Of a DNA stretch of 64,000 bases, positions 37,972-50,674 are shown piece after piece. The notes under the pieces are model-generated. The model was not told the origin of the DNA. It ran no database searches and saw nothing but the letters and a program-made list of their open reading frames with translations. Origin of the DNA: Tilletia caries (lineage: Eukaryota > Basidiomycota > Exobasidiomycetes > Tilletiales > Tilletiaceae); assembly GCA_032718865.1 (NCBI GenBank), contig JALUTQ010000045.1, positions 868,001 to 932,000 of the forward strand, given 5' to 3'. Positions within the stretch are counted from its first letter, which is position 1. Each line of letters starts with the position of its first letter. The position numbers and the translations under genes are program-made.

Positions 37972-40900
37972 ATGTCCATCGCGGTCCGGCCGTTGACGTA
38001 CAATGCCTACCACAACCCGGTCTCCTACGAAGAGCCAGGTCGGCCCCTGATCCTGCCCAGGTACAAGCACGAACAGCCACAGCCGCCCTTCCCAGCACTC
38101 CATCTCTTCTCCCTCAACAACACCTTCGCTCCCAAACACATCCTCCTCGGCCCACCCACCGTGTCCCCCGAACAGCGCCTCAAGATGGGACGACAGACCT
38201 CACAGAAGACCATGCCCCATCCCTCCAACACATTCTTCGACTCAAAGGTCCTCTCCCGCACACACGCCGAACTATGGGCGGAAAACGGCAAGATCTACAT
38301 CAGAGACCTCCGCTCTTCCAACGGCACCTTCATCAACGGCAAACGACTCTCCCCCGAAGGATGCGAATCAGACGCAGCTGAGATCAAGAACGAAGACCTC
38401 CTCGAGTTCGGAATCGACATCGTCGCAGAGGACGGACAGTCCATCCTCCATCACAAGGTCGCCGCTCGCGCTTTCACCATCCTCGACGCACACGCCGCAG
38501 ACCGAGCACAGCATGACTGGACCAATCTATATCGCTTCGCTACCATCGGCGCAGGAGCTGACGGCGCTCCAGCACAGAACGGAGCTGGCGCAGCAGGAGC
38601 TACTTCCTCCCCAGCAGCCAACGGCGCAGGCGCAACCGGAGCCGGAGGGAACCAACAACCAGCATCCCAAGGCGTCGGGCCAGGCGGGAGCATCATGGGT
38701 CCCGGAGCCGAGGGCGGGTTGCGACGCACCAAGGGAGGCAAGAGCTTCGATCATGTCATTGCCTTGCTTCAAGCCGAGATGAACAGGCTCTCTGCCTCGG
38801 GTATGAGTGGGCCTGAAGCTGCAGCTGCCCGCGCGGCTGCTGCTGCTAAACATCGAGAACGGGTCGCCAATGCGCGGGTGAGTCCACTCTTTCTCCTTTC
38901 CTTTTTTTGCCAGGACTGATTCTGACGGACCCACCCTCGCGAAACCATGATTTTTTTTATTAGTCATCTCGCGCGCAAGACCAGTCGCAAGGCTCGGACG
39001 GTGGACCGCTTTCGCCCCTGGACGAGACAGCCCAACGACTCACCCTCCTCCTCTCCTCCCTCTCCGCCACGCGCTCCCAACTCGACGCCCTCCGCGCCGC
39101 CGCCGCCCACGAGTCCTTCAATGAGAATGACGACGACGACGAGGAGGAGGATAATGGGGCTACCATGCGAGTCAATCCGGGAAGTCTGGCCGCTGTTGCA
39201 GTGCCTGAAGCAGTGCAAGAAGAAGAAGAAGAGGGACAGGGAGAGCAAAAGAGCGAAGATCAGGAAGAGGGGGAGGGTCTGTCCACAGTCACACCATCCA
39301 CACCCATCCCCGAACCAGGCGAAGAAGAAGCCCTCCTCCTCCTCCAACACACCCAACCAAAAGAAGAAAAACCCACCTCCCCCACCACCCCCGCCCCCGT
39401 AACCCACGTCCCCACAACGGCAGCAGCCGCAATCGAGCGTCTCCCCGCCCTCCGCGACTCCCTCAGCACCCTCCTCTCAAACGTGTACGAAGCCCGCTCC
39501 AAGGCGCTCGCTGTCATTCGTGCACGAGAGGCAAGGGCGAGCGAGGAGCAGATGGCCGGCACGGAGATGAGGGGGTTGGTCTCCCATCAGATGGGGATGC
39601 AGGGCCCGAGGAGGGGTGGGAGGGGCACGGGAAGGGGGCCGAGGGGGACTGGGACTGGGGGGAGGTTGATATTGAGTTCGTTCGAAGGTGGTGCGGACGA
39701 ATTCAGCACGGGGTCGCAAAGTCCCCGTCTTCTCTCAGGGATGGCCCTCCCTTCCCCGCTCTCACCCGCCACGCCTTCCGGCTCCTCTTCCTTGTTGGGG
39801 GACAAAGGCGCGGCGCAGAATGGGACGTTGGGATCACCGCCGAAGGAGCCTTTGCCTAGTCTGCCGCCGGAAGCAGCAGCGGTGGGTGGGGAGCTGGATG
39901 GTCTCGCCCCGATGCGCTCTCGCTCGGGGTCTACGGGCTCGGCTGGGGGGAAGGGCGATAATAGTAAGCGACAGCATCGGACGGGACAGTTGAGGATGAG
40001 CAGTGTTCGCTCTGGTGCTGGAGGGGGAGCGGGAGCGGGAGGGGCGGGCTTGTTCGAGTCGGAGTCGGAGTCCGAGGGCGAGGCTGGGGATGGAGATGGG
40101 GCTGAGAAGTCCTCGGCTTTGTTCTCTGATTCCTCTTCCTCTTCCTCATCCTCATCCTCGTCCTCCTCCCTCCCTCCGCCCGCTACGCCCTCGCGCTCGT
40201 CCGTCGCGCTGCCGCTAGAAGACGAGGAGGACGACTTCGGCGGCGCCAACAGCGCTGGTGGGGCAGGAGCGGGTGCACGACGGGCGCCCCCGCCGCCGCC
40301 CCCACCTTCGGGATGGAAGTTGGGAGGTAGTGGTGGGAGGAAACGGTCTGCGGATGAGCATTTCGAAGCGGAGGATGAGGAGGCGGTCAGGGAGGCGGAT
40401 GCGTTACTTGGCGCTGGTGCGTCGGCTGAAGTAGGGGAGCGGGCGGGCATCCCTGAGGGGGTGTCGGTCTCGGTACAGGGCAGTGGGTCCGCGCCTACTT
40501 CTTTGTCCGCCCTTGAGCCGCTGTCGTTCGGGGTCGCGGGCATCGACAGTCAGGTGGGGAACGAGCTGGTGCAGGGAGGGAAGGACGAGGTGGAGATCGG
40601 GATGACGGCGGAACCGGGGACGATCACGGCGGCCCGTCTGGACAGGTTGGAGAGTACGCTCGAAGAGCTTAGGGCTAAGTTGGACCAGGTCCAACGTGCG
40701 CGCGGCTCTGTGCGTGGCGCTGCTGCGCCGCCGTCGCGCAAGTCGACGATGGTCGGAGGAGCACCAGCGGGAGTGGGGGGAGGGGGAGGGGCAGCAGGGA
40801 CGATCTCGGCGCGGGGTACGGTGTCTGCGAAGGACCTCATGGCGCGATTGGAGCGGTTGGAAAGTCGCGCTTCTGTCAAGGGCAAGAAGGAAGCTGGTGG

Positions 40901-41174
40901 GCTTGCTGGGTTGAGGGAGCGTTGGTTGGGCGAGGAGCTTGGTGGCGGCGGCGGGATGATGCCTGTGCTTCCGACCAAGAAGGAGGTGGTTAAAGTGGAA
41001 GAGGGGGCGGGGGCGGGGGCGGGTACGCTTTCGATACGGACGAAGGCGGAGGAGGTTTGGGATGGGTTGCAGACGAAGTTTGGGACGGGGACTTTGAGGA
41101 AGGGGGGTGCTGGTGCTGCTGCTGTTGGGTTGGGGGAGGGGGAGAAGGGTGGGACGACGGGTGCTGGGAAGTGA
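37972..41174 (+). CDS. FHA-domain protein, SLMAP/Far10-like
   Basis: Two exons: 37972-38877 and 38964-41174, giving 1,038 aa. The FHA domain (about residues 50-150) shows the phosphothreonine-binding signature: GR at 73-74, SRTH at 95-98, SSNGTFING at 115-123. Position near the N-terminus, the HILLGPPTVSP lead-in and the later coiled-coil (residues about 310-345 and 810-860) fit fungal Far9/Far10/Vps64 and animal SLMAP, which are subunits of the STRIPAK phosphatase complex. A C-terminal membrane anchor of that family is not obvious. The long middle is acidic, Ser- and Gly-rich and disordered. The assignment to STRIPAK is inferred from architecture only. Confidence 0.8.
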
Positions 41175-42408
41175 ATGTGGAAGCTTTGACGAATGAATGA
41201 ATGTGGACGGCACGAATGTTTTCTTTCTCTCTTGATCGTTGTCCGTTGATCTCACATTGCACATCCCTATCATTTTCCCTGTCTCCTCTGTCCTTCTCAC
41301 ATTCACGATGACTGCGTTTAGATTTCCATTCGGCGTGTATCATGTACGAGTATATGGCAGGGAAGAGCTTCTGGAGATGCGACCAGGCGAGTTCCCAAGG
41401 AGCCAGGGAGCAGAGAGCGTCAGACAGAAGAGGCGGAAACCAGTCCCGCTGCCTCTGTGGAGGATGAGGATGTTGCCACGCTCGAGATTGACCTCGGGGT
41501 CCTCGCCAGCGGCCAGAAGGAGGGGGCGGGCCAAGCTTCAAGAAGGCCAGCCTCTCTGCACTTTGGCATGTCTTCTCACTTCTGTTCCTGTGGAGCAGCA
41601 GAGTCGGATAAACAAATGCAATATGTAAACGCCGAAACAGATCCAAAGGACGATGATTGCGGAACCGTTTTTCACACGCCTCCCGACTCCCGAAGTCCCG
41701 AGAGCCAAACAGGCGGGACGCTCAACTTCGCACATTGTGCCTGGATTGTTGCTTCGGGGAGAGTTTGTCCGCTCCTTCCCGCGTCGCCTCCCGTCCCGCC
41801 CGTTGTCTGGATCTCCCCTTGCAGCTGGGCGTCAGGCGTCAAGGCAGCGGGGCAGCACGGGGACAGGGCAGCAGGGATGCCTTCAGCTTGTCGATCACAC
41901 CCACGCGTTGCCATTGCCCTGGAACCGGCTGCATGCATGGCCCAGCCTTCCTTTATCGCTATCTATGCGGTCTCACGGTCCTTGAACTTCTCGATGATGG
42001 GACGACAGCCATAGCCCACAGGTCCTTCACCTGCACGCCTGCACTGCTCCTTACAGTCCTCTCGCCTCTCCTCGCGCACATGCAAATAGGATTCGATAAT
42101 ACATATGTTCCCTTGTGGACAGCTGGCCAAGCCGTATTCAGGCACCAGTTGGAGCAGTGGGAGATACTTTGCTTGTTCCCGGCCCTGCAGCTGACTGCTC
42201 ATCTGTCCCAAACTCCCAACAGAGCCGTCGTGTCCTCGCCGTCCATGCATCGAGCAACCATGTTAAAAGGCTGACGTTCCCTCACCATCATTCGACCTTC
42301 GAAGCCGCACCTCTCTCCTCACCTTTCAGCCTTCTTCCTTCTTCTCTCTTAGATCTTCCTTCTCTAGAAACCAACACCTTCGCTCTAGAAACTCTCATCC
42401 GCCACACC
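41175..42408. other. 1.2-kb intergenic region
   Basis: No recognised gene. A 95-codon minus-strand ORF (42250-41963) with a true ATG encodes a mildly Cys-rich, charged peptide (REDCKEQCRRAGEGP). A second minus-strand frame at 41735-41538 includes a hydrophobic stretch (AIIVLWICFGVYILHLFIRL). They could be pieces of one small spliced gene, but I could not join them convincingly. Confidence 0.25.
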
Positions 42409-43957
42409 ATGGTTCGCTTCTCGAGCACCGCCTCACTCCTCCTGCTCGCAGCAGCGGCAGCAATTTTCCCCACATCCACCCTCGCCCTCACCAAGCCCGT
42501 CTTCGCCACCAATGCCGCAGACGTCCAACAACCGAAAACCGATGGCGTCCGGTCCTGGAGGACATACGCGAGCTCTGACTCCAGTTCGCAGCTCTGGAAC
42601 ATCTCCACAGTCATGCCAAGTAAGACGATGAAAACCTCGACGGGGCTTGGTGCGTACAAGCCTCCGGCTCTTGGCCATCTCCCAACTTTTTACTTGCCTA
42701 GATCAACGCAGCTGACATTAGCAACCCCTCACTCATTCAGGGATGTACGCGTACAACGTCATCTGGCGAGGAGAAGCCTGGAACCCCTCCCGACCCCTGA
42801 TGGTCTCCTTCGGCTCCTCAATCTCTCGATGCAGAGACATCACAGATCTCGCCTGCGTGCTCTCCAAGGGCGTCCAAGACGGCTGGCCATGGCAGATCCG
42901 CACCAATGGCTCCTATGCCAAAGCCATCCTCGAAGATGCGGGCATGGCCATCGTCGTCATCGTCTCGCCTGTCTGCTACAACACGACTCGGCTCACGCCT
43001 ATCGGCGCTAGTTGCGGGACCTCGAAGAACAACCATGCGCTGAGACACTACCGGCCGGACGTCGTCATTGACGTGCTCTCTGAGGTGCAGAAGTCTTTTG
43101 GGTTTGATACCAACTCGGTCGTCGCGTCTGGAGGATCGATGGGCGGGCGTGGTGCTTTGCGACTTGGGACAGCGTACCCCTTGCGCGCCATCTCTGTCGT
43201 TGGTGCCATGTTGGAGGTCAGCGCCAACACAGCCATGAAGTCACTTCCTTGGAACAGGTGCGTAAACGAATCTCCCTTCCTTCCCTTCCCTTTTCGCTTG
43301 CCTAGTCTGCTTTCCTCGTTCTGACCATATTTGTTTTGCATCAACAGCGGTAACGCTGGTGAAGGGTGCTACTCCCTCAACTTTGCCAACGTTGGCGGGA
43401 CCGGCTGCAAGACTAAGATGCCCGAGACGATGCTCATGGCGAACAAGTTCGTCTCGACCGCCGTACAGTTCTACGCAAGGTACGTTCCTCTACCACTCGT
43501 CCATCGCTGTGCTTTCCCAAGCAGCCTTTGCGTACTGTCCTTTAACCTTTGTCTGCTGCTTTACAGTCCTGGAGATTCTACTGCCAACCTCACCACTATG
43601 GTCCAACCGACGTGCAACGCGATCAACGAGGCCGGCGGGAACTGCAAGCTCAATGTGATCTCCAACTTGCCGGGGACGAACCGGGCCCCGATCCACAACG
43701 AGCTTGCGAAGTGGAGTTGGGCGCCGGAGGATTTCAACTTTCTCGTGGCGGGGTATGGAGGAAAGCCTGTTGCGTTTGCTGGACCGGTTAGTAGTGCTTC
43801 TTCGACTTCGGCGACGGCTACGGCTACGTCGTCGGACAGCAGCAGCAGTACCAGCGTCGACAGTGCGACTACGACTACGACTGCGGCACCTACTACCTCG
43901 CCAACAATCGACAATGGCCCTGGCACCGGGACGAACGAAGACCTCCTAGACCGATGA
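42409..43957 (+). CDS. Secreted alpha/beta-hydrolase (esterase/PHB depolymerase-like)
   Basis: Four exons: 42409-42619, 42741-43257, 43348-43479 and 43567-43957, giving 416 aa. The N-terminal signal peptide is clear (about residues 1-26, SLLLLAAAAAIFPTSTLA). The hydrolase core has a nucleophile elbow GGSMGG with Ser203, preceded by RPDVVIDVLSEVQKSFGFD, as in LpqC/PHB-depolymerase-like and feruloyl-esterase proteins. Several cysteines (CRDITDLAC, CYN, CGTSK) suggest disulfides. The last 50 residues are a Ser/Thr/Ala-rich, probably O-glycosylated tail. An extracellular esterase acting on plant polymers or polyesters is plausible, but the substrate cannot be read from sequence. Catalytic Asp and His were not pinned down. 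Confidence 0.75.
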
Positions 43958-45618
43958 GGAGCACCCGGTCGCCTTGTCCGACATTTTCCACCAAAAAAAC
44001 TTTCTCGCGGGTTTGGTTTCTTTTCTTCGTCATCTTACAGCAATTATACCTGGGCATCCGTCATCGTCTTGCAATAACTCTCCTTCGCGTGAAGGAATCT
44101 TCTCTTGTTGAGAATTTCTCCTTGGATTTTGTTGATCGTGCGGAGGGAGACTGGGGCGGTGATCGTGAGAAAAGGATGACGTGGCCTTTTGAGACGGGTT
44201 TTCAAAACCTCATCAAGCGTAACCACACTCACTGGACACCTTCCATATCCGAACACTACATACTCGCGGGGACCATATACGTTCATGCACTTTTAGGAAG
44301 GGAGTGTCCAGCGCTTCAGGCCGTCCCCTTGAAGTCGTACGGACGATGCTCGCGATTCCTGCTTCGCCCAAGGAAGTGAACCTTTCTTGCCAGCTAATTC
44401 TTTATCCCTCCTCGCCACACAGTTCTTCTGCTTCTCTTCCCACTCCGCTCTTTCTCTACTCCGATTTCTTCAAGCATAGTGCGGGACCATCCATTCGGAC
44501 GGCGTCGGGCTTCCCATTCTTTCCGTTCGGCCCTCGCTGTCCGCGACGAGTCTGCTCTGCGTCGCCTCGTCCAGGCTGCATCCTACCAAAACACGATCAG
44601 CTCAGACGCTCTGGCTCCTTCTGCTCCGGTATCACCCAGACCAGTTTCAGCAGGATCAGCCGGCACGATTGATTGGCTCAGACCTCCCAGTGCGCGTTTT
44701 GACACCTTTCCTCCGTGAGTGTTCAGGTTTTGGCACTCACTTGCTCGAGAAGAAACCATCTGATCTCTGATACAAAGGATCCCAACCAAAAAACCGTTCA
44801 CCGAGCGTCCATGGAATCGCTCCTCCCTGGTAAAGGCACGGCTCAGAACGGACTTGCATCCTACGACTCGATGGTACTGATCTTCAAGGTGGTCCATGCG
44901 TCGGACACGTCGGTTCAGCCTCCGTTCTCAAGGCCGCCACCCTTCGCACCCTCTGATGAGAAGTGCACCACCGCCTCGTCGCTCCAAAGGCGCGGGCCCG
45001 AGCCTCGATCGTGAGCGAGCCTATACTTTCTAGAAGACGGGACGACCCTCTGGAATTCGCTTCGCGCAGGGTTAGACACGGTCGTACGACATCCGGCTTT
45101 CGCTTTGATGGCGAGAATGAAGGGCGAGGAGGTTATGAACTGCCGGGAACTTGGTCGAGCTCGTCATCCAGGCCGCGGAGTATGTAACTGCGGTGGCAGG
45201 TTCCACGTCGACCTCATGTGACAGTATCGAAGTCGTAATAGCATTGCATGTTCCCTTCTGGAAGCTGGAAGCCTGGATGATGGGGAGCCAGTTGTTTGCG
45301 CCATAATTATTTCGCTGGCTTCCTACTCGCCCGCCCATGCTTTCCACCACCACTCACTTTCACGACCTCGACATCGACATCGACATCCCTGCTGCTGTCT
45401 AGCGGTCACACTCCCCCAGCTCAGTCTCGCGGTACATAAAGGAAGAGCGCGTGGAGCAAGAAGGGAGCCAGAACGACGGGCCCACGCGGTGACGGGCACA
45501 GAAAGGGATCCCGACATCGTCCCATCGTTCATCTCACCACCATCGTCCCTCTATCACCCGCCCCCCCTCCGTTCTTCACTGGGTCACTCTCAGAGCCCTA
45601 CATAACAGCAACACAACG
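43958..45618. other. 1.7-kb intergenic region before ABD1
   Basis: No confident gene. A plus-strand frame (about 44394-44716) encodes an Arg/Ser-rich peptide resembling a mitochondrial presequence (SALAVRDESALRRLVQAAS) and ends in a GTGAGT. A possible next exon begins after CAAAG at 44777 and closes near 44880. The product is unrecognised and the 3' site is weak. The rest contains CT-rich tracts and presumably the ABD1 promoter (45300-45618). Confidence 0.25.
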
Positions 45619-48600
45619 ATGTCAGGCTTCAACGACATCCTCAACCCAATCCGTCGTTCGTCAGGCGGTCGGGGCAGCGTTGGCAGCACAAGCGGTGCGG
45701 AATCTCACCGTCAGCATCCACATCCTTCCCAAGCGTCGCTCAGCCCGACGCACTCCCAGGATGATGCTTCCTATCGAAACCGTCGCTCACTCGACATGAG
45801 CATCGATATCCCCCCGCCCATCAGCAGCTCATCGTCAAGGCCTTCGCCCGGCATGTCTCGCACTTCCATCTCCAACCTGCTCGGCGACAGCGTAGAATCT
45901 CCACGCAGTCGGCCCATTCTCTCGGGTACTTCCTCACCATCGGACGAAAGTAGACGATCGCTCCACCCGCCTTGGCCCGCATCCGCATCGTCAGCATCAG
46001 GCGCACCGATGTCCGCCCCGCCTCTCGAAAGGGGAGGAAGTGGCTCAGGTGGTGGAGGAGGAGGAGGAGGGGGCGGCGCAGGTTATGGAATGAGCTTCTT
46101 ATTGAACAATGGAACGCCCGGAGCCGTTGTCGAACGTAAAAGCTCGCGTTCGAGCAGTCACGGCGGTCCGCCTTTCTCATCAGCAGCAAGCCTGGTCCCG
46201 CCCACTCCACCGATGTTGATGACATCCGAACGCACAGCAAGCGCGCCGGCCGCTCCAGTTCCTGCCTCTCCATCGGGATCCATCTCCGAATCTTCCACCA
46301 CGGGCGGCACAGTCGGTGGACCTAAGGGCACCTTCGTCGGTCGATTGAAGCGGTTCTTCGTTCGCAAGGACGCTGGTGGCTCCGCATCCGGCTCCGGGGG
46401 GGTCGGACCAAGCTTGTCTCCACAGCTGCAGCCTGCGGTCCCACCTCATCAGGCCGTCGCTTCACCTTCTTCCAGGGTGGCCTACATTCAATCTCCGTCT
46501 GGCGGATCGATGATGGCGCTGCCCCCTACGCCTGGCACCCCGCATTCATCCGCCGAGCACTCGTCCTACCCTCTCCCTGGTTCTCACCATCAACAGCAGC
46601 ATCCGTCGGGAGGCTACATGTCTGCCTCTGGCGCATCAAGCACCGATCACAGTCGTCGTGCGCCTGTCGGATACCCGGACGGTGTTGAGTTCTCTCCCAC
46701 CCTCGTCGCCGTCGGCAATGGACACAACCACAATCACCCTTATCAGCAACATCTTCAGCCCGGAAGCCAACATCCCCACACACCAGCCTATCATCTTCAG
46801 CAACAGGCTCATCACGCTCAACACTTGTCTCATCAGCGCGCTTCGCTCTCGCCAACGACCCTGATCCAGAGCTTGCCCCCGGGTCATGCGACACAACAGC
46901 AGCATTACGCGCCTTCGGAGCTCGGACCTGGTCGCCCGGGCCCGCCACCTCCGATGCCCGCGGCCGCGTCCGGCTCGGACATGTCGCCCCCTCCCGTGCC
47001 CGCCTCTCTCACTCGCGCAGGAGGACCGGCCGCTACGAAGCGATCGGCAAGTAGCAATTCGCTCTTGGTTCCTGAGCATGGTGGGCATGAAACTGCGGCG
47101 GGTCGAAAGCGCGCTCGTGCCGGTCGGGATCATTCTACCAGCTCCACGCCCGCCAGTTCGCGTCCGACGTCGCCAGTTGACGGGTTGAGCGCGACGATGG
47201 CGATGACAGCGAGTTCTGCTACTACTACTACTGGTGGTGCGAATGTAGGCCCCGCTTCGGCGGCAGAGGAAGGACCCGCGCCGGTATCTACGTCCATACC
47301 GGCCGAGTTCCGCGATCCGAAGGTGAACGTCAAAAAGCTGCCTCCTCCTAAATTCGCAAAGCCGAACGCGGTCTCGCCTGGCGCGGGCGGGGCTGGCTCG
47401 GCACAAGCGACAGCGGGAGGGATAGGAGGCGCGCTGGCCGCGCCGACGCCTGCTGCTGACGGCATACTGACGCCCCGTAATCCCGGAGCGCCCAAGGATT
47501 GGATGAGCGCGGGAATCAGCAGTGCGGCGGTTGGCCTTGCGACGGGCTTGGATGGCGGTGCGGCGGCGGCTGCTGCTTCTGCGGCCGCGACGGCTGCTTT
47601 GAAAGCGAGGGAACAGCAGGAGAAGGAACGCGCGAGTAGTAGTGCGGTGGAAGATGGACATGGGGAGCGACTGTCGACGGGAAATAAGCGGCGGAAAAGC
47701 TCGTCGACTTCGGTGTCTGCTGCCATCGCAAAGCGGGCGGACGCGACGGAGGATACGGGAGGTGCTGGTGCTAGTGCTGGAGGAACGTCGAACTTGTCGG
47801 CAGCGGCGGCAGCTCGGGCGCGGATCGCGAAGCGATGCGAGAGTAGTGGTGGTGGAATCGTTGCCGCCCCACCAGCATCGAACGACGGCGGCGGTGGCGG
47901 CAACGGCTCAACGATGGAGGGTGTCGAGTCAGATGCGCCTGTCGCCTATGCCGGCGCCACGATGACGCTCGTCCCACCCGAGACGAATCCGTACGCGTTC
48001 GTGCCCAAAGAACGCACCGCGTCCAGTTCGTCCTCCGTGTCCCGGCCCAGGCTGCTGAGCCGGGGAAACACGAGTGGAAGTGGGAGCGGGAGCGGCGCTA
48101 CTCTGTCGCTGGCTCAGGAACCCGTCGCCAAGGCGAGTCCGATCCCGTATGCGCCCAAACGACGCAAGTTCGCGATGGGGATCACCCGTAAGCCGATTTA
48201 CGCGAATGAGATTGAGGCGATTAAGATGGGACATCGGAATCCGCTGAGGTGGAAGTATGAGGAGGAAGTGGCTGGGTTGGTGCAGCCGGGCACGGACGCG
48301 AAGGGGGTGGGATCTGCTTCTGCCTCTGCTCCTGCTGTCGCTTCGAGGACGGGCGGCGGGAAGGTCGACATGGGTGTCGCGTCCGCGTCCGGCTCAGGGT
48401 CAGGGTCTGCATCGCGGAATGCGCCACTACCAGGCAGGCCTGGACCTGTTGGCTCTTCTTCTGCATCGTCGGATCAAGCGGGCGGCGGTGGTGGTCCCCC
48501 GAAACGGAAGTGGGACGTCCAGAACGGAGCTGGGGGAGCGCCAGCAACGGCGGAGCGGGAGCCTGCGAGTAAGAAGCGGTCTGGTGGTGGGCCGGCGCCG

Positions 48601-50160
48601 GCGGGCGGGTCTATGTTTAAAGGACCGGATAACAATGAGGTGTCAGAGCATTGTGAGTTGATGAAGATGTCCCTTTTCTAGGATTGCCGCTGTTCCCTCC
48701 ATACCTGGCGGAAAGCCACATGTGTGTGCGTGTGTGTATATTTGCTCACACTCCACACTCCTCTCACCAGACAACTTCCGACCTGATGTGGGCGTGCTCG
48801 CGCGGAAAGACTCCAAGATCTACCCGTTGAAGAAGTTCAACAATTGGGCCAAGAACATGCTCATTCATCGATTTTCGCGCGATAAATGTCGGGTGTTGGA
48901 CATGGGCTGTGGGAAGGGTGGAGATCTGACGAAATGGTCCCGGGCGAGGGCGAGTGAGCTGGTCATGATTGGTGAGTTTTTCTTCCTTGTCTTGTATCTG
49001 TGGTGTTTTCTCTACTCACGACTGTTTGGGGACTTTCTGCACTCCAGACATTGCGGGTGTGTCTGTGGGTCAAGCGGAGAAGAGGTATCAGGAGCAACGA
49101 TACCGGTTCGTGGCCGAATTCTACACATTTGACTGTTTTTCTGTGAGTGCTGCCTTTGTCCCCCAAATCCTCGGCGGATGTTCATCAGCTCACGAACCAT
49201 TCCCTACACGATGGCTGTCCACCTTTCCTCACTTTTATTTCCCGCACTACCCAGCGCGCCCTCAGTGATGTCGTGCCGATGGCGACACTCGCGCCCAAAT
49301 TCGACAATGTGACGCTCCAGTTCTGCATGCACTACGGCTGGGAGTCCGTCTCGAAGGCGCGATGTCTGCTGGAGAACGTGGCCCGGTATCTCAAGCCGGG
49401 CGGGTACTTCATTGGGACCATTCCCGATGCGGGGAACTTGTTGTAAGTTTTCTTCTTCGCGCAGCTTTCCTCCGCGGTATCTCGGAACTGACGACAAGAT
49501 ATGGATCAAACTCACCTTTACCCCTCCTCCCTTTGTCCCTCATGCAGGCAACGCCTTGGTGCCCTTGAAGGAGAGGACAATCTCACGTTTGGGAATAACT
49601 TCTACCACGCCACGTTTGAGCAGAAGAAGCGCCAGCCGCCTTTCGGGAACAAGTACTGGTTCTTCCTCGAGGACGCGGTGGATGATGTGCCGGAGTATGT
49701 GGTAGATTGGGAACAATTTGAAGGGTGAGTTTCCCATCTTTCCCCCTGCGAGTCGGGGAGCAATCGGCGATGTCCGACGTGTATCCAGAAGCGCTAAACC
49801 CATCGTCGCTCATGCTCTCGGCCACATTCTTGCAGACTCGCCCGTGAAGCCGGACTGCGACTGGTATACAAACGGACATTCGAGCAGATGTACTATGACG
49901 CTGCGACCGCGCACATGACTCCTCACGCCCAAAAGGCCGATTGGGAGGCGAAGGAGGATTTGCAGCGGATGGGCGTCCCGATGCCTCGGTATGACGGGGA
50001 CAAGCCGATGGACCCGGCGCTGTGGGAGGCCGTCTGTGAGTTTGTCTTGGCCCCCTTTTCAGTTGATGGTCATAGATCGGAGGCTCAAACGTTACGCTCT
50101 CCCGCCTTTCCTATTCTTCCAGGCTTGTACCTCGGCTTTGCGTTCGAGCGGGTCGACTAA
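45619..50160 (+). CDS. ABD1: mRNA cap guanine-N7 methyltransferase
   Basis: Seven exons: 45619-48652, 48771-48971, 49048-49142, 49255-49442, 49548-49724, 49836-50035 and 50123-50160, giving 1,310 aa. It methylates the GpppN cap using S-adenosylmethionine. The catalytic domain occupies the last about 300 residues: HYNFRPDVGVLARKDS, KKFNNWAKNMLI, the SAM motif VLDMGCGKGGDLTKW (about 1053-1067), FDNVTLQFCMHYGWES, YLKPGGYFIGTIPD and FGNNFYHATFE. The first 1,010 residues, almost all in one large exon, are Ser/Gly/Ala/His-rich and disordered, with only one conserved-looking block (ITRKPIYANEIEAIKMGHRN, about 855-875). Yeast Abd1 is 436 aa, so this extension is exceptional. Every intron keeps frame. 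Confidence 0.93.
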
Positions 50161-50674
50161 GGGCCGGCGGTCACAGCGCAGGACGAAGGCATCCGGCGCC
50201 AAGTTCTCGTCAGAGTCCACTCAGCGTCTGTTGCGTCGGTCGACCTCACTTTCATCTTCAAAATCTTCTCCGCGTCTCCTCTACAATGCCCTCACTTAAG
50301 TCCAGCGGTGACGAACGCTACAGGTCTCAGACGTCCGACCCCCCCCCCCCCCCCGACCGCTGTATACTTTTGTTTTTCTCTCCCTCTGCGGTAGTTGCCC
50401 GCAGGGTTCCAAGCTCATCCCGCGTTCGCAAATCCTGCATTGGTTCCGATTTGCAACTGTTTGTCTTGCGAGGGTTCCCTGTTCTTGTATTGGCGATATT
50501 GGTGACTACTAGGAGAGGCGAGAATTGGTATGGTACTCCTGATCGCCCTAATGAAAGGGGAGCTGGGTAAGCGCCTGAGGAGGAAGAGCCGTTTGAAAGG
50601 CGTAAGAAGGCGAAGACGCAAGGTAGGCTTGCTTTATCGTTCATAGTCCGTCGAGGAGGAAGAAGAATGCCGGT
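50161..50674. other. Intergenic between convergent ABD1 and dehydroquinase
   Basis: About 514 bp with no gene. Contains a run of sixteen C (50339-50354), likely unstable in length. Confidence 0.6.

Noticed and set aside
39587..41306. Minus-strand ORFs of about 300 codons over the FHA gene
   Set aside because: Pro/Ser-rich shadows of the low-complexity sense frame, with no motif.
46636..47903. Long minus-strand ORFs inside the ABD1 first exon
   Set aside because: Arg/Ser-rich antisense frames produced by the GC bias of the sense exon.
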